This document shows positions 32,281-40,884 of a stretch of DNA of 60,215 bases, in pieces (the first letter of the stretch is position 1; each line of letters starts with the position of its first letter). The translations under genes were made by a program, and so were the position numbers. Location of the stretch: positions 1-60,215 of the forward strand of contig JAILKU010000101.1 in assembly GCA_024693505.1 (NCBI GenBank). The letters are read 5' to 3'. Origin of the DNA: Bacteroidaceae bacterium. Its GTDB lineage: Bacteria > Bacteroidota > Bacteroidia > Bacteroidales > Bacteroidaceae. The notes below the pieces were generated by a model. It saw only the letters and a program-made list of their open reading frames with translations. It was not told where the DNA came from and made no database searches.

Positions 32281-35200
32281 TTATCGGTTTAATGGGAATG
32301 TCAATACGGGTTGGTTTCTCTTCTCGGGCGTGGCGACGGGGACTTCCCTATCGCTCAGGATGATTGCCTTGGGGCCGACGATAGAGAAGGCGGCCCTGCC
32401 CGCTTCTCTGCCCCTGACGGCCTCACGCTCGGTTGACAGGGCAGTTACGTGGCGGAAGTACTCGGAACTTATGGAGATCTCCCTCAACCCTACGAGAGTC
32501 TCCTTGCCGTCTTTCACAGCGACCCTGTAGAGGAATTCGCCTCGCTTCAAGTAAGCATGGTCGTAGCCCTCTTTCTTTGCCTCCTTGAGCAGCAACTTTC
32601 GCATTTTGTTCAGGGACATCGTCCTGCTGCTCTCGATGCGTATCACGCCGGGCGCGGTGCAGATTCCCATCGGACTGTTCCACACGAAGGGGTTACCGAA
32701 ACGGGTGTTGCCTGTAGTGCTCCTGCTTGTAAGGCTCGGCGACGTTCCGCACAGCTGGTGACGGAATATCCCTCGCTCGACCAGCGTGACGGCCTGGGGT
32801 TTCAGCCCGTTGGCATCCGCTGTGTAATAGCCTTCCAGCGGGCGTCCTTCCCATTCCTTCAGCCCGGGGTCCTGCACGATTGTTATCTTCTCGTCGGCAA
32901 CCTTCCGGTTTTGCCTCAGGTAGATGACCCTGTCGCTTCGCAGAATCGGTTTCTCGCTATAGAACAGATTGCGGGCGTTCACATTATTATATATATATCG
33001 TGCCGCGTTTCCCTCTATCATAAGAGGGCCGACGTAGTAGTCCTCCGACACCGAGTCGTTCAGTGCTGCCAGCCGGTTGCCTATGTATTCGCGGGCGGCG
33101 CGGGTAAAGTTTGCGCTGTCGGCCAGTGCCTGCTGCGCCGAAGTGTAGGTCTTGTCGTATGTAGAGTAGGTGTTCGTGCCGCTCTCATTGCGATACAGAA
33201 GGAAAGAGAATCCCACTGTGACCTCGTCACCCTGCGGCTGGGCCACGCGCACCCCTTCGCTTGTCAGCCTGTACATGTCGGCCTGCTGGAGGCGCGCCGT
33301 GGCCTCGCAGTCGGTCAGTTGCGGGAAGTCGCCGGCTATCGTGGACAGTCGCCGGATATACCGTGCCATCTCATCGGCGTGCATGTCGTGCTGCGCGGCG
33401 GGCCGTCTCTGAATGCTTGTGGCTGGCCGGACGGGCAGGATGTCGTCGATTGCCTCCTCGTCGGGGGGCAGCGTCAGCTTCTTCTTGTCCTCCATCTTGG
33501 CTTCATACGTCGAGATGGCCTGTTTATACCTTGCATCGGCGGCCAGCCAGGCCTGGCGCCGCAGGTTGTCGTAGTCCACGGCCATGGGGATGGTGGCGCC
33601 CCGCTGACTTGGTTCTGCATCGCGAAGACTGCTGAAGTGGTGATTGCCCAGAAGGACCTGCGCCTCCAGGTTCTGTTTATACGGACGGATTTCGAACTTC
33701 TTGAGCACGCCCCTGGAGGCCGAGATGTTCGTCTCCCGCTCGCGCTGCAACCGGTAGTCGATGAGGAAGGGCGCGGGCTGGCCATCGATGCGCAGGCTGT
33801 CCATGGCCCGCTGCATCTCGTCGCCGAGCGCACCGAAGATAATCTCCTCGTCGGCCTCCGCCCCGGATGTCTTCACCGCGGCGTCCGTACCTGCCGGCAG
33901 CGGGCGGGGACGGTTCTGGCCGGGAGCCGCCAGGACGGGCATGCGGTAGGCCTTTTCCTGTCGTCGCTGCGTCTCAATCTTCTTGCAGAATATCATGGGC
34001 GAAGTGGCGCTGACCGGTACCCAGCCGCTCTCGGCCCCGCAGACGCCGATAAACGTTGAGGGCGTGTCGCCACCGGCGGCGATGTTGGAGAACATGGAGA
34101 GCGGTGTGCCGATCAGATCCACGCCCCGCACCAGTTCGTCGGGACGACCGTCCACGTAGATGCGGTAGACCTCGAGGGGCGCCACGTTGAACGAGTTGAT
34201 GCTGCCCCGCTCCCCGGTATAGGTGAAGCCGCCGCTGACACTCTGGAACAGGTAGCCGTAGTCCTTTCCCTGGCGCCGGGCCTCGTCACGCAGCATGCGG
34301 CGCAGCTCGTCCTCGGCATGAGGCTTGCGGGTCTCCACGACCAGGTTCGACTGCCGGCTCACCGGATCGCATCCCTCGGCGCAACGACCGTGACCGTTGC
34401 TCTGCGGGAAGCTGTCCAGCGGTACGCGGCTCATCAGGAACTCCTTCAGCACGCCGTCCACAACATTATCCACCCGACGCGCCCGGGTGCCCTCATCATC
34501 ATAGACAAAGCTCCCGTTCAGTGGCTGGGTACCATAGTGACGGAGCGTCGGATCGCAGAAGACCTGAAAGTCGGCCGGTAGCAGCCGTTCGCCCACCATG
34601 TTGCGGAACGTCTGTCCGCCGGCCTTCATGCGGTGTCCCTCCAGCCGGTGTCCGAATATCTCGTGGAAGAAGACGCCGCTCGCCTCGCCGCTCATCAGTG
34701 CGGGACCGGTGAAGGGGTCGGCCACGGGTGCCCGGTAGAGTGCCACCAGCCGCCCGGCGATATCCCGGGCATCGCTCATCATCGTTTCCTCGCCGGGCAG
34801 GGCGTCCAGCGAGGTTGCATAGTAAGTCTGCGTCAGGGGGAGCTCCATACCGTCCTCGGTCGTTACCTCCGCCTGCAGGAATACCCGGTAACTTATGCGG
34901 TTCTGGACGACGGCAGTGCCGTCGGTGTTCACGAGGTGCGTGCGCTGCTTTTCCATCTCCAGCATGGCCTCGGCGCGGCTGAACTCGGGGTAGTCGCGGA
35001 AGACGGCCGTGACCCGCGCGAGCCGTTCCTCCCATGCGCGCTGCTGCTCCGCCGTGAGCGACGGCTCGGCGAGCGGCTCCTCGTAGTACGTCTCCGCCTT
35101 CCCGGCCACCGGGCTGCTGAAGCATGGCGCCTTGTCCTCGTTGTCGGCCTGAGTGCGCAGCTTGTTCTGCGCGTTGCGATAGGCACCGGACACGCGGTCC

Positions 35201-35595
35201 CAGGCCGTGAGCATCGGCAGCCAGATGGCGGCCCGCAGCGCATCGGCCGACGCGTCGCAGAGGGGTAGGGGACTGGCGCCGACCCCCGACTGATTGTTGA
35301 ACTTGAAGTTGTCCATCTCCGGCGAGCCGACGCGTATCTGCGGCGTGAAGGTTCGCGTGTGCTCCTGCAGCGAGTTGGCCAGGTAGCCGAACACGGAGAT
35401 GATGTTTGCCTTCCACGTCTCCTGAACGCGGAAACTCATGAAGTAAGTCTTCACGTCCTGCTTCTGCAGTTCTGCGAAGTCGGCCGTCAGTTCCTCGCGG
35501 AGGACGCGCAGCAGAGTGTCGGTCTCTGCCGTGTTCTGCGCCGAGGCACCTGTGCCCAGCAGCAGAACAATCAAAATGTTTAATGCATGTTTCAT
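32281..35595 (-). CDS. Secreted TldD-like tandem fusion (active plus degenerate half)
   Basis: The 1104-residue protein has a signal peptide (1-19, ending GASA) and two TldD/PmbA-type halves. The first (about 30-545) keeps the zinc protease site HEIFGHRLEGH (H311, E312, H316) and GVCGAESGW with C519, the usual third zinc ligand. The second (about 590-1104) repeats the same order: LIDYRLQRERETN matches YFMSFRVQETWKAN, and YVGPLMIEGNAARYIYNN (about 854-871) matches FTGPALMSGEASGVFFHE. There the two His and the Glu are lost. Cytoplasmic TldD and TldE form a heterodimer with one active partner; this looks like a single-chain, exported version. Its substrate and its link to arginine/proline genes are unknown. 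Confidence 0.85.
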   Translation of the reverse strand: MKHALNILIVLLLGTGASAQNTAETDTLLRVLREELTADFAELQKQDVKTYFMSFRVQETWKANIISVFGYLANSLQEHTRTFTPQIRVGSPEMDNFKFNNQSGVGASPLPLCDASADALRAAIWLPMLTAWDRVSGAYRNAQNKLRTQADNEDKAPCFSSPVAGKAETYYEEPLAEPSLTAEQQRAWEERLARVTAVFRDYPEFSRAEAMLEMEKQRTHLVNTDGTAVVQNRISYRVFLQAEVTTEDGMELPLTQTYYATSLDALPGEETMMSDARDIAGRLVALYRAPVADPFTGPALMSGEASGVFFHEIFGHRLEGHRMKAGGQTFRNMVGERLLPADFQVFCDPTLRHYGTQPLNGSFVYDDEGTRARRVDNVVDGVLKEFLMSRVPLDSFPQSNGHGRCAEGCDPVSRQSNLVVETRKPHAEDELRRMLRDEARRQGKDYGYLFQSVSGGFTYTGERGSINSFNVAPLEVYRIYVDGRPDELVRGVDLIGTPLSMFSNIAAGGDTPSTFIGVCGAESGWVPVSATSPMIFCKKIETQRRQEKAYRMPVLAAPGQNRPRPLPAGTDAAVKTSGAEADEEIIFGALGDEMQRAMDSLRIDGQPAPFLIDYRLQRERETNISASRGVLKKFEIRPYKQNLEAQVLLGNHHFSSLRDAEPSQRGATIPMAVDYDNLRRQAWLAADARYKQAISTYEAKMEDKKKLTLPPDEEAIDDILPVRPATSIQRRPAAQHDMHADEMARYIRRLSTIAGDFPQLTDCEATARLQQADMYRLTSEGVRVAQPQGDEVTVGFSFLLYRNESGTNTYSTYDKTYTSAQQALADSANFTRAAREYIGNRLAALNDSVSEDYYVGPLMIEGNAARYIYNNVNARNLFYSEKPILRSDRVIYLRQNRKVADEKITIVQDPGLKEWEGRPLEGYYTADANGLKPQAVTLVERGIFRHQLCGTSPSLTSRSTTGNTRFGNPFVWNSPMGICTAPGVIRIESSRTMSLNKMRKLLLKEAKKEGYDHAYLKRGEFLYRVAVKDGKETLVGLREISISSEYFRHVTALSTEREAVRGREAGRAAFSIVGPKAIILSDREVPVATPEKRNQPVLTFPLNR

Positions 35596-35650
35596 ATCGT
35601 TTTGACAAAATAATTTACCAAGTGTACACGTAGGGTCTAAGAATTGGCCG

Positions 35651-35672
35651 CGGCCGATTGATACATCGGCCG
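35651..35672. terminator. GC-rich hairpin between proA and the TldD-like gene
   Basis: CGGCCGAT (35651-35658) and ATCGGCCG (35665-35672) form a perfect 8-bp stem with a 6-nt loop, next to the palindrome GGCCGCGGCC. No T-run follows on the minus strand, so it may be an RNA-processing or attenuating structure rather than a full terminator. The rest of the 155-nt gap shows only a weak -7-like box near the TldD start. Confidence 0.4.
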
Positions 35673-35750
35673 TAGGGACCCCCTTTTCCGGCCGTCGTCA
35701 AAGTGCTGTTTTATGTAAGGATTTTTCCAATTCCCCATCATGCCTCCCCT

Positions 35751-37001
35751 CTATGCCCGTATCTGGCCGTCGCCGTCGATGAGCCACTTGTACGTGGTGA
35801 GCGCCTCGAGTGCCATCGGTCCGCGCGCATGAAGCTTCTGCGTGCTGATGCCGATCTCGGCACCCAGCCCGAACTGTGCCCCGTCGGTGAAGCTCGTCGG
35901 CGCGTTCCAATACACGCAGGCGGCATCCACCTCCTGCTGGAAGCGCCGGGCCGCCGCCTCGTCCTCGGTGACGATGCACTCGCTGTGCCCCGACCCGTAG
36001 CGGCCGATGTGCGCCAGGGCCTCGTCCAGCGAGTCCACCGTCCGTATGGCCATGCGCAGCGCGAGGTATTCGGTTCCGAAGCTGTCCGCGCCGGCCTGCA
36101 CCACCTGGCTGCTCGGGGCCAGCTGTCCGTAGGCGCGCTCGTCGGCCTCGATGACGACGCCCCTCTCCAGCAGCGGCGCGCAGAGGCGGGGCAGGTCGCG
36201 CAGCCGGCTCGAATGGACGACGAGGCAGTCCAGTGCGTTGCAGACACTTACGCGTCTGGTCTTGGCGTTCACCACTATGGCTTCCGCCTTCCTCATGTCG
36301 GCCATGGCGTCGACGTAGGCATGCACCACGCCGGCTCCCGTCTCGATGACGGGCACCCGGGCGTTGCTCCGCACGTAGTCGATCAGCCGCTGGCTGCCGC
36401 GCGGGATGATGAGGTCCACCGTCTGCCGCGCCCGTAGCAGCCAGTCGGTCGCCTCGTGGCTGGTGAGCAGCGTAACCGTCTCGGCGGGCAGTCCGTGCCG
36501 CAGCAGCACGCGCCGGATGAGTCCGGCGATGGCCTGGCTGCTCGCCACGGCGTCGCTCCCGCCCTTCAGGATGCATGCGCTGCCCGCTTTCAGGCAGAGC
36601 GCGAAGCAGTCGAAGCAAACGTTGGGCCGGGCCTCGAAGATGATGCCGATGACGCCGAAGGCTACGCTTACCCGCCGCAGGCGCAGGCCGTTTGGCCGCG
36701 TCGTCTCGCTCAATACTCGGCCCAGGGGCGAGGGCAGCTCCGCCACGTGGCGCAGGTCGGCCGCGATGTCCCTCAGCCTGGCCTCGGTCAGCTGCAGACG
36801 GTCATAGCGCGGGTCGTCGGCATCCATGCGCCGCAGGTCCTCGGCGTTCGCCGCCAGCAGCTCGTCGGCCGTCTCCTCCGTCTCGTCGGCCAGGTCCGTC
36901 AGGATGGCGTTCACATCCACTTCACTCAGGCGTGCCAGTATCCTGCCGGCCTTTCGCATCAGCACGCCCTGCCGGTCATAGTTCATTCCTTCTTTCTCCA
37001 T
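35751..37001 (-). CDS. proA: Glutamate-5-semialdehyde dehydrogenase (gamma-glutamyl phosphate reductase)
   Basis: The 416-residue cytoplasmic NADPH enzyme carries out the second step of proline synthesis. It has the aldehyde-dehydrogenase-like core with VIGIIFEARPNV, LKGGSDAVASSQAI, LIIPRGSQRLIDYV and the active-site Cys in RRVSVCNALDCLVVH (C254). The ending TYKWLIDGDGQIR is usual for ProA. It starts 14 nt after proB in the same operon; MNYD at 36986 is an alternative start. Confidence 0.95.
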   Translation of the reverse strand: MEKEGMNYDRQGVLMRKAGRILARLSEVDVNAILTDLADETEETADELLAANAEDLRRMDADDPRYDRLQLTEARLRDIAADLRHVAELPSPLGRVLSETTRPNGLRLRRVSVAFGVIGIIFEARPNVCFDCFALCLKAGSACILKGGSDAVASSQAIAGLIRRVLLRHGLPAETVTLLTSHEATDWLLRARQTVDLIIPRGSQRLIDYVRSNARVPVIETGAGVVHAYVDAMADMRKAEAIVVNAKTRRVSVCNALDCLVVHSSRLRDLPRLCAPLLERGVVIEADERAYGQLAPSSQVVQAGADSFGTEYLALRMAIRTVDSLDEALAHIGRYGSGHSECIVTEDEAAARRFQQEVDAACVYWNAPTSFTDGAQFGLGAEIGISTQKLHARGPMALEALTTYKWLIDGDGQIRA

Positions 37002-37015
37002 AAAGATTGTCTCGA

Positions 37016-37816
37016 TTATTTACAAGGTTTGTCTGCGGCGAGGAAGTGCGTGTGCGGCACCTGACGCGGATTTTCCATCAGGTCGTACAGCACCTGCTCG
37101 CGCTTGCCGTTGGCAATGAAGACGTCAATGCCCTGGGCCGCGACCTCCGTTGCCGTATGATACTTGCTCTGCATGCCGCCGCGCCCCTCCGCCGACTGCG
37201 ACGAGCTGATGAACGACGACAAGTCCTCGCCCTGCCGGACGGTAGCGATGATGTGTGCTCCGGGGTCGGCGGGATGGCCGTTGTATAGACCGTCCACATT
37301 GGACAGGATGACCAGCGCCTGACATTCCATCAGCCTGGCCACAAGTCCGGAAAGTTCGTCGTTGTCGGTGAACATCAGTTCGGTGACGCATACCGTGTCG
37401 TTCTCGTTCACGATGGGCAGGACGCCGTGGACCAGCATGGCCGTCATGCACTGTCGTTGGTTCTCGTTCTGTCGCGGGGTGGCAAAGTTCTCCTTCATCG
37501 TCAGCACCTGTCCCACATGCAGTCCGTGGTCGCGGAAGAGTTCGACGTATCGGCCCATCAGCTTGGCCTGGCCCACAGCCGAGAAAAGTTGCCGCTGCTC
37601 CACGCTGTCCATGCGCTCCGTCTCGTTACTTGGTAGCTGCAATTCACTCCGTCCGCTGGCAACAGCGCCCGAGGAGACCAGGATCACCTCGATACCTCTA
37701 TGCCGCAGCTCGGCTATCTGATCCACAAGGGCAGACATGCGGGTCAGGTCCAGTGTGCCGTCTCTTCGCGTAAGTACGTTGCTCCCTACCTTAACGGCTA
37801 TCCTGTTGTATCTCAT
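37016..37816 (-). CDS. proB: Glutamate 5-kinase (short form, no PUA domain)
   Basis: The 266-residue amino-acid kinase phosphorylates glutamate, the first step of proline synthesis. The N-terminus IAVKVGSNVLTRRDG, the ILVSSGAVASGRSEL motif, IVNENDTVC and the GGMQSKYHTA segment are standard. It ends without the PUA domain present in the E. coli enzyme, which is common in this phylum. It is located 10 nt after proC. Confidence 0.94.
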   Translation of the reverse strand: MRYNRIAVKVGSNVLTRRDGTLDLTRMSALVDQIAELRHRGIEVILVSSGAVASGRSELQLPSNETERMDSVEQRQLFSAVGQAKLMGRYVELFRDHGLHVGQVLTMKENFATPRQNENQRQCMTAMLVHGVLPIVNENDTVCVTELMFTDNDELSGLVARLMECQALVILSNVDGLYNGHPADPGAHIIATVRQGEDLSSFISSSQSAEGRGGMQSKYHTATEVAAQGIDVFIANGKREQVLYDLMENPRQVPHTHFLAADKPCK

Positions 37817-37826
37817 TATCTTAAGC

Positions 37827-38624
37827 TTAGTTTTTGTCCGGCATTGCAGCCAGTAGTCCTCGTATTACGGCATTGCTGAAGCCGGCCTGCTCCATCGCGT
37901 TGAGGCCCCGGATGGTCAGTCCTGCCGGCGTGGTCACCTTGTCAATCTCAGTTTCGGCATGGGCGCCGTCGGTATCTAAAAGGCTTGCGGCCCCCCGCAG
38001 GGTCTGCGCCACGATGTGCTGCGCTTCGCCGGCACGGAATCCCAGCTGGACGCCGCCCTCGGTAGCAGCCCTGACGTAGCGCAGGGCATTCGCTATGCCA
38101 CAGGAGGCCAAAACCATGCCGGCGTTCATCAACCGCTCCTCAACGAGCATGGCATCGCCCAGCTCGCGGAAGACAGACAGTAGGAAACTGTCCATCTCTG
38201 GCGTGCTGTCAGCCGACGACATGAACGTCATGCTTTCCCGGTTGGCGATGGCCGTGTTGGGAATCAGATAGTACAGCGGCAATGTCAGAGGGGCAAACTT
38301 TGCCTTCAGCTTCTCGAGCCCCACGCCGCCGGCCATCGAGCAGACAGTCTGTTTGTCGGCATCGATCTCTGGCCGGATCTCATGAATGACCTTGTCCATC
38401 ATCCACGGTTTCACAGCCAGTACGATGACATCGGCTCCCTTGATGCATGCCCGGTTGTCGTTTGTCACCCTCATCTCGGGAAACGATTCCTTCAGGCTCT
38501 TCAACTTCCCGTCGCTGGGATTGCTCACGCATATGTCCTCCGTCCGGACGATGGTGCCCAGTGCCAGACCTCTTGCCAGTGCACCGCCCATATTGCCGGC
38601 TCCAATGATAGCAAACTTCATCAT
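37827..38624 (-). CDS. proC: Pyrroline-5-carboxylate reductase
   Basis: The 265-residue enzyme reduces pyrroline-5-carboxylate to proline with NAD(P)H. It opens with the Rossmann motif FAIIGAGNMGGALARGL; VIVLAVKPWMMDKV and the C-terminal DKVTTPAGLTIRGLNAMEQAGF are family signatures. It starts 16 nt after the acyl-CoA synthetase gene. ATG 38621 is an equally likely start. Confidence 0.95.
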   Translation of the reverse strand: MMKFAIIGAGNMGGALARGLALGTIVRTEDICVSNPSDGKLKSLKESFPEMRVTNDNRACIKGADVIVLAVKPWMMDKVIHEIRPEIDADKQTVCSMAGGVGLEKLKAKFAPLTLPLYYLIPNTAIANRESMTFMSSADSTPEMDSFLLSVFRELGDAMLVEERLMNAGMVLASCGIANALRYVRAATEGGVQLGFRAGEAQHIVAQTLRGAASLLDTDGAHAETEIDKVTTPAGLTIRGLNAMEQAGFSNAVIRGLLAAMPDKN

Positions 38625-38640
38625 GCTTCCCTCTCTCTTC

Positions 38641-40302
38641 TTATACCTTTTTATTATCCTTCTGCCTGATCTCTACACGTCGTATCTTCCCGCTGATGGT
38701 CTTGGGCAGTTCATCTACGAACTCCACGATGCGCGGATACTTGTATGGAGCCGTCTCGCGCTTCACGTGTTGCTGCAATTCCTTTATCAGTTCATCGCCA
38801 GCCTTGTCCTTCCACTCCTTGCCCAGCACAACTGTTGCCTTCACCACCATGCCCCGGATGTCGTCGGGAACGCCGGTGATAGCGCACTCCACAACAGCTG
38901 GATGCGTCATCAGCGCACTCTCTACCTCAAAAGGACCGATGCGGTAGCCGGAGCTTTTGATGACATCATCTATACGGCCCTCGAACCAGTAGTAACCGTC
39001 TTCGTCACGCCACGCCATGTCTCCTGTATGGTACACGCCGTCGTGCCAGGCTTCACGCGTCAGTTCGGGATCTCGATAGTATTCCTTGAACAGCCCGATC
39101 GGCTTCTTTTCGCCCACTCGTACCACAATTTCTCCCTTCTCACCGTCCTCACAGGATGTTCCGTCGGCACGCAGCAGGTCAATGTCATACTGTGCATTGG
39201 GAACTCCCATCGAACCAGGCTTGGGTGTCATCCAGGGGAACGTGCCGAGGGTCATCGTCGTTTCTGTCTGGCCGAAGCCCTCCATCATGCGAATCCCTGT
39301 CTTCTCGTAGAACTTCTCGTAAACAGCTGGATTAAGGGCCTCGCCGGCCGTCGTGCAGTATTCCAGGGACGACAGGTCGTACCTCGACAAGTCCTCACGA
39401 ATCATGAAACGATAGATGGTGGGGGGCGCGCAGAAACTGGTTACCTTATATTTCGAAATCTGGCGCAGCAAGGTGTCGGCATTGAACTTCTCATGGTCGA
39501 ACACGAAAACCGCTGCACCAGCAAACCATTGGCCGTAGAACTTTCCCCAGACGGCCTTCCCCCAGCCAGTGTCAGCTACGGTAAGATGGAGGGAACCCTC
39601 GTGGAGGTTGTGCCAAAAGACACCCGTCGAAAGGTGACCAAGAGCATAGAGAAAATCATGAGCCACCATCTTCGGTTCACCGCTGGTGCCGCTGGTGAAG
39701 TACATCAGCATCGTATCGTCGTTGGTGTTGACGAATGCGGGCTTCTGGAACTTCGGAGCTTTCTGAATCTCTTCCAGGTAATCATGGAAACCATCGGGAA
39801 TGTTCTGGCCTATGGCAACATAGCAGCTGACGGATGGACTCTCTGGCTTGGCCAATGCTATCTGCTCCATGACATAGGCATCGTCAACACAGATGATAGC
39901 CTTCACGCTGGCTCTCGTATTTCGATAGACCACGTCATGTTTGGTAAGCATGTGAGTTGCGGGAATCACAACGGCTCCCAGCTTATGCAGGGCCAGCATG
40001 ACCACCCACCATTCGTATCTGCGTTTCAGGATGAGCATTACCGGATCACCCTTGCCGATGCCCAAGGTCTGAAGATACGATGCCGCCTGGTCTGTCTGCT
40101 CTTTCAACTCGCCGAATGAGGTTCGTATCTCCACGCCCTGGTCGTTAGTCCACAGGAGTGCCAGCTTGCCCGGCTGTTCCTGTGCCCAGACATCCATAAC
40201 ATCGTATGCGAAGTTGAAGTTCTGGGGAATGATGAATTCCAGGTGCTGCCTGTAGTCTTCCTCGGACGTGAAACGTGTCTGTTTTAGAAATCGTTCAAGC
40301 AT
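38641..40302 (-). CDS. AMP-forming acyl-CoA synthetase (acetyl/medium-chain type)
   Basis: The 553-residue ANL-superfamily enzyme activates a carboxylic acid with ATP and CoA. Motifs in order: YFTSGTSGEPKMVAHD (P-loop-like A3), GFGQTETTMTLG (A5), TGDMAWRDEDGYYWFEGRIDD (A7/A8), KSSGYRIGPFEVES and the C-terminal Lys region PKTISGKIRRVEIRQ. It is closest in shape to medium-chain or acetyl-CoA synthetases. It is paired with the XRE-cupin regulator (12 nt apart) inside the arg/pro operon, so it may be controlled by that regulator; the acyl substrate is unknown. Confidence 0.88.
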   Translation of the reverse strand: MLERFLKQTRFTSEEDYRQHLEFIIPQNFNFAYDVMDVWAQEQPGKLALLWTNDQGVEIRTSFGELKEQTDQAASYLQTLGIGKGDPVMLILKRRYEWWVVMLALHKLGAVVIPATHMLTKHDVVYRNTRASVKAIICVDDAYVMEQIALAKPESPSVSCYVAIGQNIPDGFHDYLEEIQKAPKFQKPAFVNTNDDTMLMYFTSGTSGEPKMVAHDFLYALGHLSTGVFWHNLHEGSLHLTVADTGWGKAVWGKFYGQWFAGAAVFVFDHEKFNADTLLRQISKYKVTSFCAPPTIYRFMIREDLSRYDLSSLEYCTTAGEALNPAVYEKFYEKTGIRMMEGFGQTETTMTLGTFPWMTPKPGSMGVPNAQYDIDLLRADGTSCEDGEKGEIVVRVGEKKPIGLFKEYYRDPELTREAWHDGVYHTGDMAWRDEDGYYWFEGRIDDVIKSSGYRIGPFEVESALMTHPAVVECAITGVPDDIRGMVVKATVVLGKEWKDKAGDELIKELQQHVKRETAPYKYPRIVEFVDELPKTISGKIRRVEIRQKDNKKV

Positions 40303-40314
40303 AACTAAAAGATG

Positions 40315-40869
40315 TTAGAAGATGATGGCAAGGAACTTGACGGGCTTGCCTTCCAAAGCTCTCATTCCGTGGGGTTGTGTGGCATCGAAATAGATGCTGT
40401 CGCCGACGTTCAGAATCAATACTTTACTGCCAATGGTCAGCTCCAATGTGCCCTCGAAGACCATATTAAACTCTTGTCCCGCGTGGAAATTACTTTCGCG
40501 AGGCGCATCCTCGGGCTTCGGCGATACGGTGACGATGAAGGGCTCTGCCTTCCTGCCGCGAAACCCGCTGGCCAGGCTTTCGTAATGGTAGGCCTTGCGG
40601 CGCTCTACGCTGAGGCCCTGTCCCTGGCGCGTCAGGAAATAATTGCTCATGTGAGGCTCTTCGCCAAAGAGCAGGACATCCAGGTCAACGTCGTATTTGC
40701 GGGCAATCTTCTGCAACTTGGCTACCGAAAGTTCGCTTTCGCCGCCCTCCATTTTCTCATATTCCTCCAGGTTGATGCCTAAGAGGTCGGCAATCTCCTG
40801 CGCATCGATGTCCAGTACGTCGCGCAGACCTTTCAGCCTTTGTCCTATTTGTTTCAGGTCTTCGTTCAT
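40315..40869 (-). CDS. XRE-cupin transcription regulator
   Basis: The 184-residue protein has an N-terminal helix-turn-helix (about 5-62, IGQRLKGLRDVLDIDAQEIADLLG) and a C-terminal cupin (about 110-184, HAGQEFNMVFEGTLELTIGSK and VGDSIYFDATQPHGM). This architecture senses small molecules and controls adjacent metabolic genes. It directly precedes the acyl-CoA synthetase gene by 12 nt, its most likely target, and follows argD by 15 nt. Confidence 0.88.
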   Translation of the reverse strand: MNEDLKQIGQRLKGLRDVLDIDAQEIADLLGINLEEYEKMEGGESELSVAKLQKIARKYDVDLDVLLFGEEPHMSNYFLTRQGQGLSVERRKAYHYESLASGFRGRKAEPFIVTVSPKPEDAPRESNFHAGQEFNMVFEGTLELTIGSKVLILNVGDSIYFDATQPHGMRALEGKPVKFLAIIF

Positions 40870-40884
40870 AATCCTTTTGTGTAT

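Noticed and set aside
32449..34059. 536-residue open frame antisense to the TldD-like gene
   Set aside because: No recognisable domain or promoter; explained by GC-rich codon use of the sense gene.
38386..40119. 577-residue open frame antisense to proC and the acyl-CoA synthetase
   Set aside because: It spans two real genes on the other strand and shows no family features.
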